A stretch of DNA of 64,000 bases. Origin: Trema orientale. Taxonomy: Eukaryota > Streptophyta > Magnoliopsida > Rosales > Cannabaceae. The stretch lies in assembly GCA_002914845.1 (NCBI GenBank), contig JXTC01000344.1, positions 237,534 through 301,533 of the forward strand, in the 5' to 3' direction. The notes beneath the pieces are model-generated. The model had not been told where the DNA came from. It saw only the letters and a list, made by a program, of their open reading frames with translations, and did not search any database. Both the position numbers and the translations under genes were made by a program. Shown here piece after piece: positions 46,831-59,599 of this stretch (its first letter is position 1; each line of letters begins with the position of its first letter).

Positions 46831-49800
46831 TGTTAGGAAGGAAGATAGAAACTGGTATGTTATTTCTAATTGGGCTGATTTATTTGAACAATATGACCAA
46901 CGCGGCCCATTAAAAAATAAAGAATAAAAAAAAATTGAAAAAGAAATGTGATTAATCAGGATGACTAAGGGTGATTTTGAATAAGGAACAGACGTATGGC
47001 AGTTAGGGGTTTGTTAAACTGAATTTTAAATTGACTTTGTGATTGATTGGACTGTGTGGTACTGATTCCACTGTGATCTTTTAAGGCACTTCATGGAAAC
47101 TCAACTCTGCCATTCGTTGTGGCTAAAGTATTGGTGTTTGGGAATTTTCGAGTCAAGCACTTTTTAGTTAAAGCTATGTAGCATATATCTGAATTTTCTT
47201 GAAATATAATTAAATTGGGTGTTTTTTTTTTTTTTTTTTTTCCCCTGACTGATCTCAAATCTCAACCTAGAACGGTCTTAATTCTTTCATGTGATTGAAG
47301 TATGATAAGTTTTGTCTCTTATTTTGTTGCGGATTAGGGTTTTTGCTTATTTAGGTTGATTTTGTGAGACTTTTGTAGTTTTCTTCTATATCTAAAATTA
47401 TGATTAATGATTTCTTTGAAACTAAGATTTGTAAATTGTGTATCAGTCAAAAGAGTTAAGTTTGTTGTGATACAAAATAATTTAAAAATGCTAATAAGAT
47501 ATCATTTGTGATTTGTCAAAGTATTATATATCTAATAAAATAAAATTGTGTGCGCGTTATTTATGTCTCGATCTATTCATTCTTAGAACTCATAATTTTT
47601 CTTATTATCCATTGTTATAAATTATATATGTAACTCAATATTTGGATTTGTTAGTACAAGCTTGTTTGATTGAATGAAATTATTCGGAAAAAAAAATTCA
47701 ATTCCATATTCTAAATATATAAGATTATAATTTATTTATAACAATAATACGTATATGGTATGCAATAAATTTATTATTCGTATAATTTCATTAAATTTAA
47801 GTTGTTTATAAACATTTTTATCAGTAGTAAACATTGCGATGAAAAGAAAAGTAAAAAGAATAAGTGCATTAGAAGACATTGTTATGATCGCTCACGGTCA
47901 AGGAATTAATCCTAAAAACAGAATTTTGCAACCTAAAGTACTTTATGAAAGTTTCAGGAAAAAATGCTTACATTTCTTCCGAAGGGCAGGATCAAAGTAA
48001 ATGCTTATCATCTTATAATATGATTCCATACACATGGTGCGCAAGACTAATTGAGTATTGACTTGATCATACTTAAAATAAAGAGGAAAAAAAAAACCTA
48101 GAAGAAAAGTAGCACACTATATAATATATTCTATCAATTCTTGATGGTTTGTTGGCAATTGGCACATCAAGGAGTATTTTTTCTCCTATATTTCTTATAA
48201 ATGTTTAGGGGCCAAAAGTTTTGTATTTGAAATTACCTTTTTGCATTTTTAACATATAGAATAAAATATTTTTAACTGGATTTGTATTTTCTCAATGTAT
48301 TCCATACTGCAACAAAACAAATTTTAGATTCACGGAATTAATGATTATGTTGCTATGAAATAACCTCAGGTTAGAGGGGGGACAAAAGAAAATTAATGGA
48401 AATAATAAATTAAAGTAGTGTAATGTAGATATATTTATAGACACATATATGATAACTTATTATGCTTATGATGACTAAAAAAGCACAGTAATTATTCATA
48501 ATATATGCTTAAAAAAAGTGGTAAAACAACAAAGTAAAACTCACAACTAAGGAGAAAAGTTGAAGAATTAATACTGATCAGGACTACACATTTAAACTAG
48601 ACCATTGCTAATTTTCTAATTTCTATAACCAAAATTACATTTCATCATTATTTTTTTTTTTCGTGAAAATAAGACATTCTTGAATAGGAGACTTAAAACA
48701 AGTAATCCTACAAGGGTTAGGGTCATTACCCTTTAACAATTAATTGGGGAAACACTTATAGACTGTCCCAACTTTTACTCCTTTTCCAATGTGAGACTAG
48801 AAGCATATAAATAAAGATTTGAGTTTTTCCAAAGTCTATCTTTCTTTGTATTTGAACAACATAAAAACTCCAACACTTGAAATTTGGTAACTAGACAAAT
48901 ATCATTTTTCCTTCTGACAAATGTTTTCAAATTCAGCTGGTTCTAGGTACGTATAACTTAAAAGTTTGGGAACTCATGTAAAAAAATGTTAAATATCCTT
49001 CTCATAATGCAACGTGGAACATATAATATATATATATATATATTTATTGACCCGATTACCACCGGGCCAATCCCTCTCCCTAATACTTTTTGAGCTTCCT
49101 TTACTTGTACACGATTTTTTCTTATTCAATTCTAAAGACTTGAAAAACAATAGTAATTTCGTTCGCTCTGATCTTGTTTGATCAATTCCAGTCAATCATA
49201 TATATATAGTAATGTGCATACGGCACACATCCTAATTATTATAAGTACACATTTAAAAAGAAAAACTCTACCCATTCTAATCATGTTTTAATGTGAAATG
49301 GACAACTTGTTAAGGTTAATTATGTTTTTTTTTTAATTTAAAAGCAATAATATAAGACCAGTTTGCAAAAATTTGGTTTCCTAATCCACAAATTATAGGT
49401 GATGAAGTTTAGTCTTGCACATCTCCTATCCGCAACATCTAGCTGGTCACAATTTTTAATACATATTTTGTCAATCTGAGCCCTTGTAGATAAACCATCC
49501 AAATAATATTATATATTAATAAGAAAGTAGAAACTTTGGAAGATTTTACAAGTCAATTGTTCATTACTAATTTTTCATATAATTGGTTCAACTACTATAT
49601 ATTCTTCCTCGAAGATCAATTAGGTGAAAATTGAAGAGTAAGTTATATGGAAATGTTGTTATATAGATAATATATATATATATTGACTATTAAACCGGAG
49701 GCGCGATTGAATGTTGTTGACTAGTTTCAGGTGTTGTTCCTCGTTATCTTTTTTAAAAGAGAAGGAAAAGGCCAGGTCTTGAAAATCCGCGGGTTGACTA

Positions 49801-51244
49801 GCTAGATCTCAATTTGGGACCTGCTTTGGAGTATGGTCATTGGTGCCGTTGTTTCTACTTCGTCGTTTGTTGTGTAATTGCTGCTCCTAAACAATTGGAG
49901 TTTCATTTTGTGATTTTGCATGTGTTAATTTGTGTCATTAAAAAATTGGATTTAGACGTAGTAGCGTGGACTAAGTTTGGACCACGTCAACTCGGAAGTG
50001 TAAAGGTAATTAAGCTCCATTTGATGTTGGTGGTGCTTTACTTTCTTCACTTTATTTATTTATTTATTTTGTTAGAAGATGTCATGAACGTGTAGAGCTC
50101 CATTCAACGTTGGTGCTTTATATTTTATTTTTGGAAAATGTCATTAAATAACTTTGGAGATTTGATGGAAAATGAATTTAGATTTATATTAAATTTAAGA
50201 ATTCTCTATACTATTTTCCAAATAATATTTTATTTTTTTTAAATGATCACAAGTAAATAATAGTTTCTAAACAACTATTAGCTATGTATTCGAACACTAA
50301 TTATAAAAGTGAAGTATTATAAGCCTAAATCTACATAAGTAATTTTGTCATCTCAAATTAATTTTCCTGATTTAGCATATATGATAAGGTCTATTTCAAA
50401 AATAGTTAAAATACAAGCCTTTTTGTAATAATTAAAAAATCAAATTCAAGAAAATTTTTCCATATTTCTTAACAAACAGTATATTTTATAATAAAAATAT
50501 AAATACAACATCTTTTTTATGACACTTTCTCTTTAAAAAAAAAAACAAATAAACAAAAAAAAATTGTTTTAGGATAACTTTCATTCTTCGATTACTTATA
50601 GACTTTTTCGACTTTCACCAGCTCCCAAATTAATTTTTCATGTTGAATTCATTCATCGTACAAAATCTAGTCATTTCATAAAGTTCCGATTATAGCTTAC
50701 CAAGAAGTTAACATGGAAGTTGCTTATAATTTTCTTTTATCAATTTATTCAAAACTAAAATTCCAACTTCCATACTGTGTGGTTGATTACACTGGAGCTT
50801 CTTCTCATAAAAGGGTCTAAACTAATCAAAATATTTAATTAGGACTAATTCGAGGGATTTTGGATCAAGTTGCACAAAAAAAGTGCCAATTTTGTAAAAT
50901 GTGATAGACGAATGAAATAAGAAAGAATTAATGGAAAATTAAGTCAAAGCCCATAATTAGTTTAGAGCAGTACTGTTAGAACCACTATTTTTTTCACTTT
51001 CCAGTGTCTTATTGCTTGATGTGTGTGGACTCTACTAAAAAATATATCATATTATTATAGTCATAATCACAAATAAATACCCTAAGTTTTGACATTTTTG
51101 GAAAAAAAAAAAAACCATGATTTTTCAATTCTGCAAAATAATAATTGGCATTTTAGATTTCTATAAATTTATACCTTGAGTAGTTTAAAGGACATAATTA
51201 TCCATCTTTATGTAATAAAAAACGATTAAACATGGGGTACTGCA

Positions 51245-51279
<35 letters not shown>

Positions 51280-51347
51280 TTCGCATTTCATAACTTCAAA
51301 AAAAAAAAAAAAAATTCCAATCATTGACGCTTTGGATCTCGACGAAG
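46831..51347. other. AT-rich intergenic between C2 gene 1 and a putative small gene
   Basis: About 4.5 kb without supported genes. Simple repeats: a T-run near 47222-47242, (TA)n at 49022-49043, (TA)n at 49668-49683, TTTA units near 50052-50069, and (AG)n at 51250-51277. No transposon ends were recognised, although part is likely old repeat. Confidence 0.5.
51250..51277. repeat. (AG)n microsatellite
   Basis: About 14 AG units, located about 70-100 bp upstream of the putative ATG at 51348. GA repeats are common in plant 5' leaders. Confidence 0.9.
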
Positions 51348-51945
51348 ATGATCCAGTCTGACATGCTGTTCATCAATCAAGCTGTGGCTTCAATCACTGT
51401 TACTCCTCATGGGGGCAGTTTTCTATTCCTTGCATCAGCCATGGTAGACCCTTTTGAACAGGGGTAAGAATATATGGTGAATGAAGATTGTAGAATACAA
51501 GACTTGGGGAATTATAGGCTATTTTCCATTAGTAAGAGAGAGTTGAGATATGGTCAAGAATCAGTTGTTCCTAACATTCGACTTTATTTTTCTCTATAAT
51601 TTCCATTCTTTGCTCTCCACAGTTTTTGGTTTTTTGTTTTTTCTTTTTAGATGGTCAAATATATTGGAGTGACCAAATGCATTAGAAATTTTAATTTTTT
51701 TTTTCTTTTTTCGAAAAAAAAACTTTGTATGAAATGTGTTTTGGTTGATTTTTCATCTCAGATCTGTGTATGATGTTGTATATTTGAGTTTTAGAATGAG
51801 AAATTATTCTTTTTTAGTCTTGATTGCTATGAGAGTTTTGCAAAAATCAGAGAAAAATACTCAACGCTCTAAACCCCATTGGAGAAAAACTCATGGCAAG
51901 AGAGTTGAAGCAGGATATTACTCTGTGGAAGAGAATGAAGATTGA
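51348..51945 (+). CDS. Putative two-exon small protein, unknown function
   Basis: I do not recognise this protein. Exon 1 (51348-51463) starts ATGATCCAGTCTGACATG and ends GAACAGGG before GTAAGA. Exon 2 (51762-51945) follows TTTCATCTCAG. Together they make exactly 100 codons including the stop (99 aa). The N-half is hydrophobic and Ser/Thr-rich (SITVTPHGGSFLFLASAM). The C-half has SVYDVVYLSF, then a basic stretch KSEKNTQRSKPHWRKTHGKR and an acidic tail EENED. Support is the frame-consistent splice pair, a leader-like (AG)n just upstream and a charged, non-repetitive C-terminus. Without expression or homology data this remains tentative. An alternative is that exon 2 is part of a longer gene lost here. 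Confidence 0.45.
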
Positions 51946-51949
51946 AGAT

Positions 51950-52899
51950 GACTTTTTGAGTTTTTATTTTTTAATTTTCTTTTTAAAAGATTTATTAGAT
52001 TTGTAAAATCGTGTATTTTGAGTTCTAAAATAAATAAATTATTTTTGAATCATTCCTGTGAGAATTTACTTCCATTCCACGAACTTTTTGTTTTACTAAA
52101 AGATCTTTGATTCCATGTTTCAGATTGTTGAGGAAGATATATATTGTTGTGAGAACTGAGAACAATTATATTTGTTTCTTTTTTTTTAAAAAAAAAACGT
52201 TCTTTTAAATATTTTTTATTTTTCCAATTTTTTAAATTAAAATTAAATAAATTATGTATAAAATGCTTTTAGGAACTATATTAGTGTTTAATATTTATTT
52301 ATTAAACTAATCAGAGGTAGTATTGTCATTTCACTATTAAAAATAGCAAATTAGCTATCACGTGCTAGGAATTCACATAAATTTAAAATTTAAAATGTGG
52401 AGATATTATTTTACAGAATTAAAAAAATCAGAATTTTTATTTTATAGAAAAGTTAAAAGTCAGAATATTTATTTATCATTATCTCTATTATTATAATATA
52501 AAGTATTGTGCGAATTCTACGTGTTAATCAGTGTAACATGAGATTGGAGAAAAGAACAGCCCTAGTATTCCTCTGTAGACATGCACATTCATACATACAA
52601 ATACGCATCACAATCAATGTGTAAACTTAGATCACATACCAAGTGAGCAGCGTTCACATCATTCTTATACGATGATTCGGACACTCAACTTCACTGACTT
52701 GGGTGCTACGGATTCGGCAAGTAATCATTGGAGTTTGATGAGTGACTGCAATGATTATCCGGTAGGTGATTCCGACGATCATCTACTCAAAAAAAAAAAA
52801 AAAAAAAAAAGGGAAGAGAAGAAAAAAGAAAACCATGTACTTAATTTCCATCTTAATTTGTGTTACCTCACATTTGAAATGTTTCTCTTTCCTATTCTG
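51950..52899. other. AT-rich intergenic with a poly(A)-tailed segment
   Basis: A segment of mixed composition (about 52660-52788) ends in an uninterrupted run of about 20 A. It looks like the 3' end of a retroposed copy, but I found no A/B boxes or source gene. Confidence 0.45.
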
Positions 52900-53490
52900 T
52901 TGCCTAACGTTTTAAATATTTCTCTGCATGTCGTCAACAACCACATCATCATCTGATTTCTCATAGTCAGGGTCCATAAATTCTAGATCCTCGTGGTTAA
53001 AACTTTGCTAACTCTTTGTCGAATTCTCTCCTTCTTCAACCTCGAGCCCTTGATCACAAACTGTATAGCTCTAGAATTAGTTATTCCAGCACCTTCATCA
53101 CCCACACCAACACTGAACCACCTACTCCATCTCAACTTACAGGAGAGGCAGTTGTGGCTTGACTTTCAGTTTGTTGTACTCTGTTAGGATGATCAAAATA
53201 CGCTTTTATTCACCCTTGGAACCTTAATAGATGCAGTCAAAAAATTAAAGCACTCTTTCGTCAGTGTCAATATAAACTAATTCTTCACTACTAGCAACCT
53301 TAAAATAATACACAGATGGAATTGTGTTCCCTAAGTCCCACTATATGCCATCTAACTCAAAAAATGACATGTCGTCACTGTCATAGTTGTGAACAAGAGA
53401 TATTGAACCACCCAAATATGTAGGCATATTACCAATGTGAATCACCTCATCTTCATGGTGCACCTTAAGGGTAAACAAATTGGAGGAATG
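52900..53490 (-). pseudogene. N-terminal fragment of a MuDR-like transposase
   Basis: On the minus strand 53490-53340 reads FTLKVHHEDEVIHIGNMPTY, then LGGSISLVHNYDSDDMSFFE and a stop. In the next segment come WDLGNTIPSVYYFKV and YIDTDERVL. This is the arrangement of the PB1-like N-terminus of plant Mutator transposases (HHGG-type start, YVGG, a Cys/Asp-x-Asp-x-x-Ser-x-x-Glu helix, then a YY(F/R) strand). Further on, near 53000-52920, DLEFMDPDYEKSDDD resembles the acidic linker that follows. The zinc finger and catalytic core are absent, and stops interrupt it. Confidence 0.55.
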
Positions 53491-53499
53491 ATCTGCGAA

Positions 53500-54008
53500 T
53501 GAAAAGCACAACTTAGAATAGAATAATAATAAAATAATAAATATTATACTAATTATAATAATAAAAACTCTAACCATGTGGAAAGCACAACTAAAAAATC
53601 TTGTAAAAACTCAACAAGTATTATGCTTTAACTTAATGAATAAATAATAGAAAGAGGAAAAGAAAAAAAAAAATAGTAAGAGGCCAAAACCAAGAATCCA
53701 CTAACAATCATTTCAGGCGAAAAGAGCATAAGTGGCAAAAGATGCTAATATAGAATGTATAGTTTTAAAATTGTGTGTGACATCTATCTAGATATTTCTC
53801 TATACTAAAGAATATACGTGTGGATCATTTGCACAAAAAGCAACCATATGTGAAAAAAGATTAAAAATAAAAGACACTTTTAGGCCATTAGAAAACAAGC
53901 ATCAGTTCATAGTTTCCATGAATATGAGTATTAACAATTAATGCCAAAAAGACATGGTAATAAACCTAAAAAACTTAGTTCATAGTTTTATTCCTATTTC
54001 TCTGTTTG
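53500..54008. other. AT-rich spacer, nothing recognised
   Basis: A-rich DNA with short repeats of TAATAATA near 53520-53565. No gene. Confidence 0.5.
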
Positions 54009-54013
54009 CAATA

Positions 54014-54276
54014 TGTTGACAAATTCGTAAAGATTGTTTGAATCAGATTAGAGATTCTAAGTCCTGATTTCTGAAATTGTGTAGCTGTATGTACAACTAT
54101 AAATTAGTTTTATTTCTTTCCTTTTTTAGTTACTGAAATCTGTTCATTAGTTGACTGATTATACCCTGATTTATGGTATAGATAATTTCTTAGAATAGCA
54201 ACAATTGTACTCTATATATTATAAAGCTTATTCCAGAGAAATACAAGTAAGATTTTTCAATTTATCTCAATCTTTA
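54014..54276 (+). repeat. Left LTR of the copia element
   Basis: Starts TGTTGACAAATTCG and ends AATCTTTA at the primer-binding site. It contains a TATA-like TATAAATTAG and is 263 bp, the same length as its partner. The last two bases are not the usual CA. Confidence 0.9.
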
Positions 54277-54390
54277 TGGTATCAGGGCATTCTTCCTTTC
54301 CATAGTTCTAACTTCCGATCCTTTTTTTGGCCTTAATTGCCTTCTTAAAAAAAAAAAAAACTCGAAAAACATCCTTCTTCTTCCCAGAAA

Positions 54391-57300
54391 ATGTCTACCA
54401 CCTCCGAAAAATCAAATCCAACCTAAACTGAGAGCCAACCTACCCAAACCTTCTCCAGTGATCTTCATATCAGTCAACCCTCCTATTGCCTCAATGACCA
54501 AAACTATTTGGTGTGGTCTAAAGTAGTTCAAATAAAATTGAAAGGAGAAGGGAAGCTTAGCCATTTGATCGGCACTGCTCTAAGCAGAGAAGATCCAAAG
54601 TTTGAAACTTGGGATGTCAAGGACTCCTCAATCATGTCATGGCTGTGGGATTCAATGCAACCTACAATCAGTAATAACTATATGTTCTTAACCACTGCCA
54701 AAGACATTTGGGACACTATTAAGCGAACTTACTCAAAAGTCAAGGATAAAGCCTTGATCTATAAAATTAAAACCAGGATTCATTCAACAAAGCAAGGTAC
54801 GATGTCGGTTACCAATTATTTTCATTCCTTAAATGGTTTTTTGAATGAACTTGATTATTATCAAAGTATTAAGATGAAGTGTAACGATGACACGACTATG
54901 ATGATGGATTAGGTAGAAGGAGAAAGAATTTATGAATTCTTGGTTAGCCTGAACATAAATTTTGATCAAGTTCGGGTACAGATACTTAGCAAGGAAGAGG
55001 TATCCTCTTTGAATGAAGTGTTTGCTATTATTAGGGATGAAGAGATGACTCACCCACTGTTGATACTTATGCTTTGGCTGTTACAAGACAACCATCACCA
55101 AATAATTTTGGTGGTTTAAGGCAAGATTCCTACAAACTATAAATCAATAAAGATAACTTGTGGTGCAACTATTGCAAGAAGCCTCGACACACTAAGGAAA
55201 TATGCTGGAAACTTAAAGAGAAACTACTATTCAGCAAGAATAACAACCAGCACTCATACCAGCAGTAATACATCTTAAACCAGCAGTAGTATATCCCTCA
55301 GAGTAGTCAAGCAAATGTAGCAGTCACTGATTTGAAATTTGAACTCCATTCATCAAACAATGAACTTGAAATAAGTACACTAAACAAAGAAGAGATCGAG
55401 AAAATATAGAGTCTCCTTACTTCAACAGAAAAATCAGTTGGTTCATGTTCATTTGCAAACTCAGGTAATCATTCCTTATCTTACCATGCACTTAGTGCCT
55501 CAAAGAGTTTTAATGCATCCAGAATATGAGTTGCTGACTCAGGCACTACTAATCACATGACTAACATACCACATCACTTCAATATATATACTCCATATCC
55601 CCGAACCAAAAAATAAGAGTTACCGATGGTACAATGGCATCCATTGCCAAAAAAGGGACTATTCCCCTTACATTATCCCTTTCACTAAAATCTCTATTTC
55701 ATGTGCCTAAGTTTTCCATCAATTAGGTATCCATACATAAATTGATGAAACACCTAAATTGCAAAGTGATTTTTTCATGTAACCATTGTGTTTTCTAGGA
55801 ACCAGTTATGGAAAAGATGATTAGGCTTGCTAAAAAGAGGGAAGGACTCTATTTTTTAGATATTAATAGTTGTGCATATGGAATTCAACCGCCTTTATGT
55901 TATTTTTCCGAAAAGCTTTCACTAATAAATCACAGATTTGGCATCATTATTTTCGATTAGGACATCCTTCTTTTCTAGTTTTAAAAGCAATGTTTCCTAC
56001 TTTATTTAAAGGTGTGGCTGATAAAATCTTTTCATTGTCAAGTATGTCAACTTGTCAAGTGTTTCATTTCTTTTAAGTAATAATAAATCTTCATATCATT
56101 TTTCTTTGATTTATATTGATGTCTGGGGACCATCTAGGATTTTAAATATTACTAAATCTCATTGGTTTATCTCTTTTATTGATGAATGTACTCGTATTAC
56201 TTGGTTGTTTCTTATGTAAAATAAGTCTGATATTGGTATAATTTTCCCAAATTTCTGAAAATGATTCAAAATCAATTTGGTACTCATGTTAAAATTGTTA
56301 GATTAGATAACAAGAAAGAATATTTCAATCAGGTTTTGTCACTTTTTTTCTAAAAGAAAGGGATCATACATCAGTCATTATGAATAGATTCTCCTCAATA
56401 AAATGGGGTAGCTGAATGAAAAAACAATCACCTTCTTGTAATAACCCGAGCTCTATTGTTTGAAAAACAAGTACTTAAACACTATTGGGGGAAGCCTTAC
56501 TAACAACAACTTATCTTATAAATCAATTACCTTTACGGGTGTTGGGAAATAAAGATTCAATAAGTATTATTTCACATTTTTACCCAGAGTTTAATAGATC
56601 CTCTCATCTACCACTAAATTTTTGGCTGTTTCTTATGTCCATATTCATAAACAGAATTATAGAAAGTTAGATCCTCGGGCACTTAAATGTGTTTTTCTTA
56701 GGTATTCTTTAACCTAGAAGGGACATAAATGCTATCATCCACATTCAAGGAAATTTTTTGTTATAAAAACTGTCACCTTTGCTGAAAATAAAACCTTATT
56801 TGGGGAATCGTATCTTCAGGAGGGAGAATTCTTCGGAAGACAAGATTGGTTCAAGCCTTAGATTTTTAGTGATCTTGATCTTCTAGCCCATAAAAAACCC
56901 AAAAACAACCCCAAAAAACTAGAAACAGATCCTAAAAACATAGAAACAGCTCCCGAAAACTTGGAAACAAATCTTGAAACAGGTATTCTAACCCCTTAAA
57001 AAGTTAGAAAAATCTCTAATATTGAGAATACAGGAAAAAATGGTCTTACTTCACCACTGCTAGTTTATTCAAGAAGGAAAGTTGAGCCCAAACCTATACA
57101 AGTCCAAGGATCTGATTCTGTAACAGGTAATGAAAGTCCCTCATATTTTCTTTTTCCTGTTGAATTTATGGATCTTGATATTCCAATTGCTTTAAGAAAA
57201 GTACACAAAAATGCACACAACATCCTACATCCAATTTCATTTCTTTTGATAGACTCTCATATTTACATTTAGCATTTCTTTCAAAGCTGCACAATATTAG

Positions 57301-58839
57301 AACTCCATAAATAATCGAAGAGGCACTTAAGAGTGAAGATTAGAAAAAAGCTATGAGTGAAGAAATGAGAGCCTTTGAGAAAAATGAGACGTGGGATTTA
57401 GTTGAGTTGCCAAAAGAAAAATAACCTATGAGATGTAAATGGGTGTATACTGAGGAATATAATGCAGATGGGACTTTGGAGAGGTATAAAGCAAGGCTTG
57501 TAGTAAAGGAGTATACTCAAATTTATGGAGTAAATGATCAAGAGACACTTGCTCCTGCTGCAAAAATGAATACTATTAGAGTTTTATTGTCCTTAACAGT
57601 AACTTTCAATAGCCCTTGCAACAATTTAATGTGAAAAATACATTCTTGCAAGGTAAATTAGAGGAAAAATTATACATAGAGGCCCCTCCTAGTTTTACCA
57701 CAGATTTTGGGACTAATAGTATATCAAATTGAAGAAAACTCTATACGGATTAAAACAATCTCCTAGAGCATAGTTTGGAAGATGTACCACTGCAATGAGA
57801 AAGATGGAGTTCAATAAATCATAGGGTGATCATACTCTCTTTATTAAGAAATCAAGAGATAGAAAAATCATTGTCCTGATCGTCAATATTGATGATATTA
57901 TCAGTATAGAAGATAATCTCAAAGAAACAGAGAAGCTTCGAAAGCAATTGCCGAAAGAATTTGAAATTAAAGAACTAGGGAAGTTGAAGTATTTTTAGAA
58001 ATTGAAGTTGCATACTCCAAAAATGGGATATTTGTTTCTCAACAAAAATACGTTCTTGACCTACTACAGGAGATAGGAATGTTAGGTTATAAGCCCTCCA
58101 AAACTCCTATTGAATAGCATCATAAGTTAGGAGAAGCCACAGAAGATGCAATGATTGATAGGTAGAGATACCAAAGGTTAGTGATAAGACTCATTTATTT
58201 TTCTCATATACGACCAGACATTGCTTATGCTGTAAGTATCGTAAGTCAATTCATGAACTCTCTAGGGGAGTGTCACTTGGAAGCTGTCCACTGAATCTTG
58301 CAATATTTGAATTCTACTCTGGGTAAGGGTACTCTAAAAAAAAATAGAGATCTTAGTTTGGAGACCTACATAGATGCAGATTGGGCAGGTTCAGTGATAA
58401 ATCAAAGGTCAACATCTCGGTACACTACACTTTCTTAGGAGGGAACTTGGTGATCTGGCGAAATAAGAAACAAGTTGTGGTTGCAAGGTTAAGTACAGAA
58501 GCAAAGTTTAGGGCTATGGCACATGGAATTTGTGAGTTGTTATGGCTCAAGATCCTTATTAAAGACTTAGGTATCAAGTGAGAAGGAAGTATGAAACTAT
58601 ACTGTGACAATAATTCTGCAATCAATATAGCTCACAATCTAGTACAACATGATCGCACTAAACATATTGAAGTGGATCGTCACTTTATCAAAGAAAAACT
58701 GGATAGTAGTTTAATATGCACTCTGCATGTGTCAACAAATGCACAACTGGTAGATATCCTTACCAAGGGATTACCAAGTCATTCGTTTCAGAAAATCACA
58801 AGCAAGCTGGGTATGGAGAACATCTATACACCAACTTGA
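54391..58839 (+). pseudogene. Copia gag-pol, many stops and frameshifts
   Basis: Gag: starts at ATG 54391 with the UBN2-type text YLVWSKVVQIKL and SWLWDSMQPTI. A stop occurs near 54424 and another at 54910. The CCHC knuckle WCNYCKKPRHTKEICW is at 55160-55207. Protease: ADSGTTNHMT near 55534. Integrase: HHYFRLGHPS near 55950, SFIDECTRITWLF near 56170. Reverse transcriptase: MRCKWVYTEEYNADG from 57428, and VNIDDII near 57880 where copia enzymes have YVDD. RNase H: ADWAGS near 58378, LYCDNNSAI at 58594, and TKHIEVDRHFI. Numerous in-frame stops make the protein non-functional. Confidence 0.93.
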
Positions 58840-58846
58840 GGGAGAG
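58836..58846 (+). other. Polypurine tract of the copia element
   Basis: TTGAGGGAGAG lies directly before the right LTR, where plus-strand DNA synthesis starts in LTR retrotransposons. Confidence 0.8.
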
Positions 58847-59109
58847 TGTTGATAAATTCGTAAAGATAATCTGAATCAGACCAGGGATTATAAGTCCTAA
58901 TTTTTGAGATTATGCAGTTGTATGTACAGCTATAAATTAGTTTTATTTCTTTCATTTTTTAGTTACTGAAATCTGTTCATTAGTCGACTAATTGTATTCT
59001 GATTTATTGTATAGATAATTTCTTAGAATAGCAGCAATTGTACTCTATTTATTGTAAACCTTATTCTTTAGAAAAATAAGTCAGATTTTTCAATTCATTT
59101 TAATCTGTG
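58847..59109 (+). repeat. Right LTR of the copia element
   Basis: Starts TGTTGATAAATTCG, is 263 bp, and ends AATCTGTG directly before the CAATA duplication. It differs from the left LTR at about 37 positions, counted by eye, with no net length change. Confidence 0.9.
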
Positions 59110-59342
59110 CAATAACTATGACTTTTTACTTAGTCTTTTACGTTATTTTCATTAGCTCTTCTCTTTTGAAATTAATTAATAGTTTGAACAAGAGAAGACA
59201 TCCGCATTAATCTTTAAAATATGGACCAGAGTAAAAAAAGTTCCATACTTTACCAAAGATACGTACGTTCACAACTATCTTAAAAAACAACCAAACAATG
59301 TGTTCAGAAACAAATAAAATATGACAAAGGCATTCTGCACAT

Positions 59343-59438
59343 GACCTACACTTACTCTTGAATAAACTTAAAAGAATAATGTTATGGGGCGACCTACACT
59401 TACTCTTGAATAAACTTAAAAGAATAATGTTATGGGGC
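59343..59438. repeat. Perfect 48-bp tandem duplication
   Basis: The unit starts GACCTACACTTACTCTTGAA and ends AATAATGTTATGGGGC. It is present twice head to tail without a mismatch, so it is very recent. The second unit runs into the left end of the MITE that follows, and its last bases belong to that MITE. Confidence 0.95.
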
Positions 59439-59598
59439 ACTAGTGATGCCCAGTACCATAATGATGTGTCAGTTTGTCACTGACTAATCATAATTATAAT
59501 TTAGGTAGGGTCTATATGAAACCCAGTTTATTAATTAAATCATCCAGTGACAGACAGACATGTCGTTATAGTACTGGACACCATTGGTGCTCCATAGC
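59427..59598. mobile_element. MITE with about 50-bp terminal inverted repeats
   Basis: Left arm TTATGGGGCACTAGTGATGC, then CCAGTACCATAATGATGTG and TGTCACTG. Right arm on the other strand TATGGAGCACCAATGGTGTC, then CAGTACTATAACGACATG and TGTCACTG. The flanking sequences TAATGTTA and TAGCATTA are only partly alike, so the target duplication is uncertain. Confidence 0.8.
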
Positions 59599-59599
59599 A

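Larger units (their letters stand above)
54014..59109 (+). mobile_element. Ty1/copia LTR retrotransposon, complete but decayed
   Basis: 5096 bp, with 263-bp LTRs at both ends and a 5-bp target duplication CAATA (54009-54013 and 59110-59114). A primer-binding site TGGTATCAGGGC, matching initiator tRNA-Met except one base, starts at 54277 directly after the left LTR. A polypurine tract GAGGGAGAG ends at 58846, directly before the right LTR. The interior has gag, protease, integrase, reverse transcriptase and RNase H remnants in the copia order. LTR identity is about 85-86 percent counted by eye, so the insertion is old. Confidence 0.95.

Noticed and set aside
53341..53577. 78-codon minus-strand frame read as a complete small membrane protein
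   Set aside because: The hydrophobic start is AT-rich filler. The C-terminal half matches the interior of a Mutator N-terminal domain, so I list it as part of a pseudogene.
54009..54020. Alternative copia border with LTR ending in TTTTTCA and a different target duplication
   Set aside because: Equal 263-bp LTRs, the adjacent primer-binding site and the exact CAATA pair fit better with the border given.
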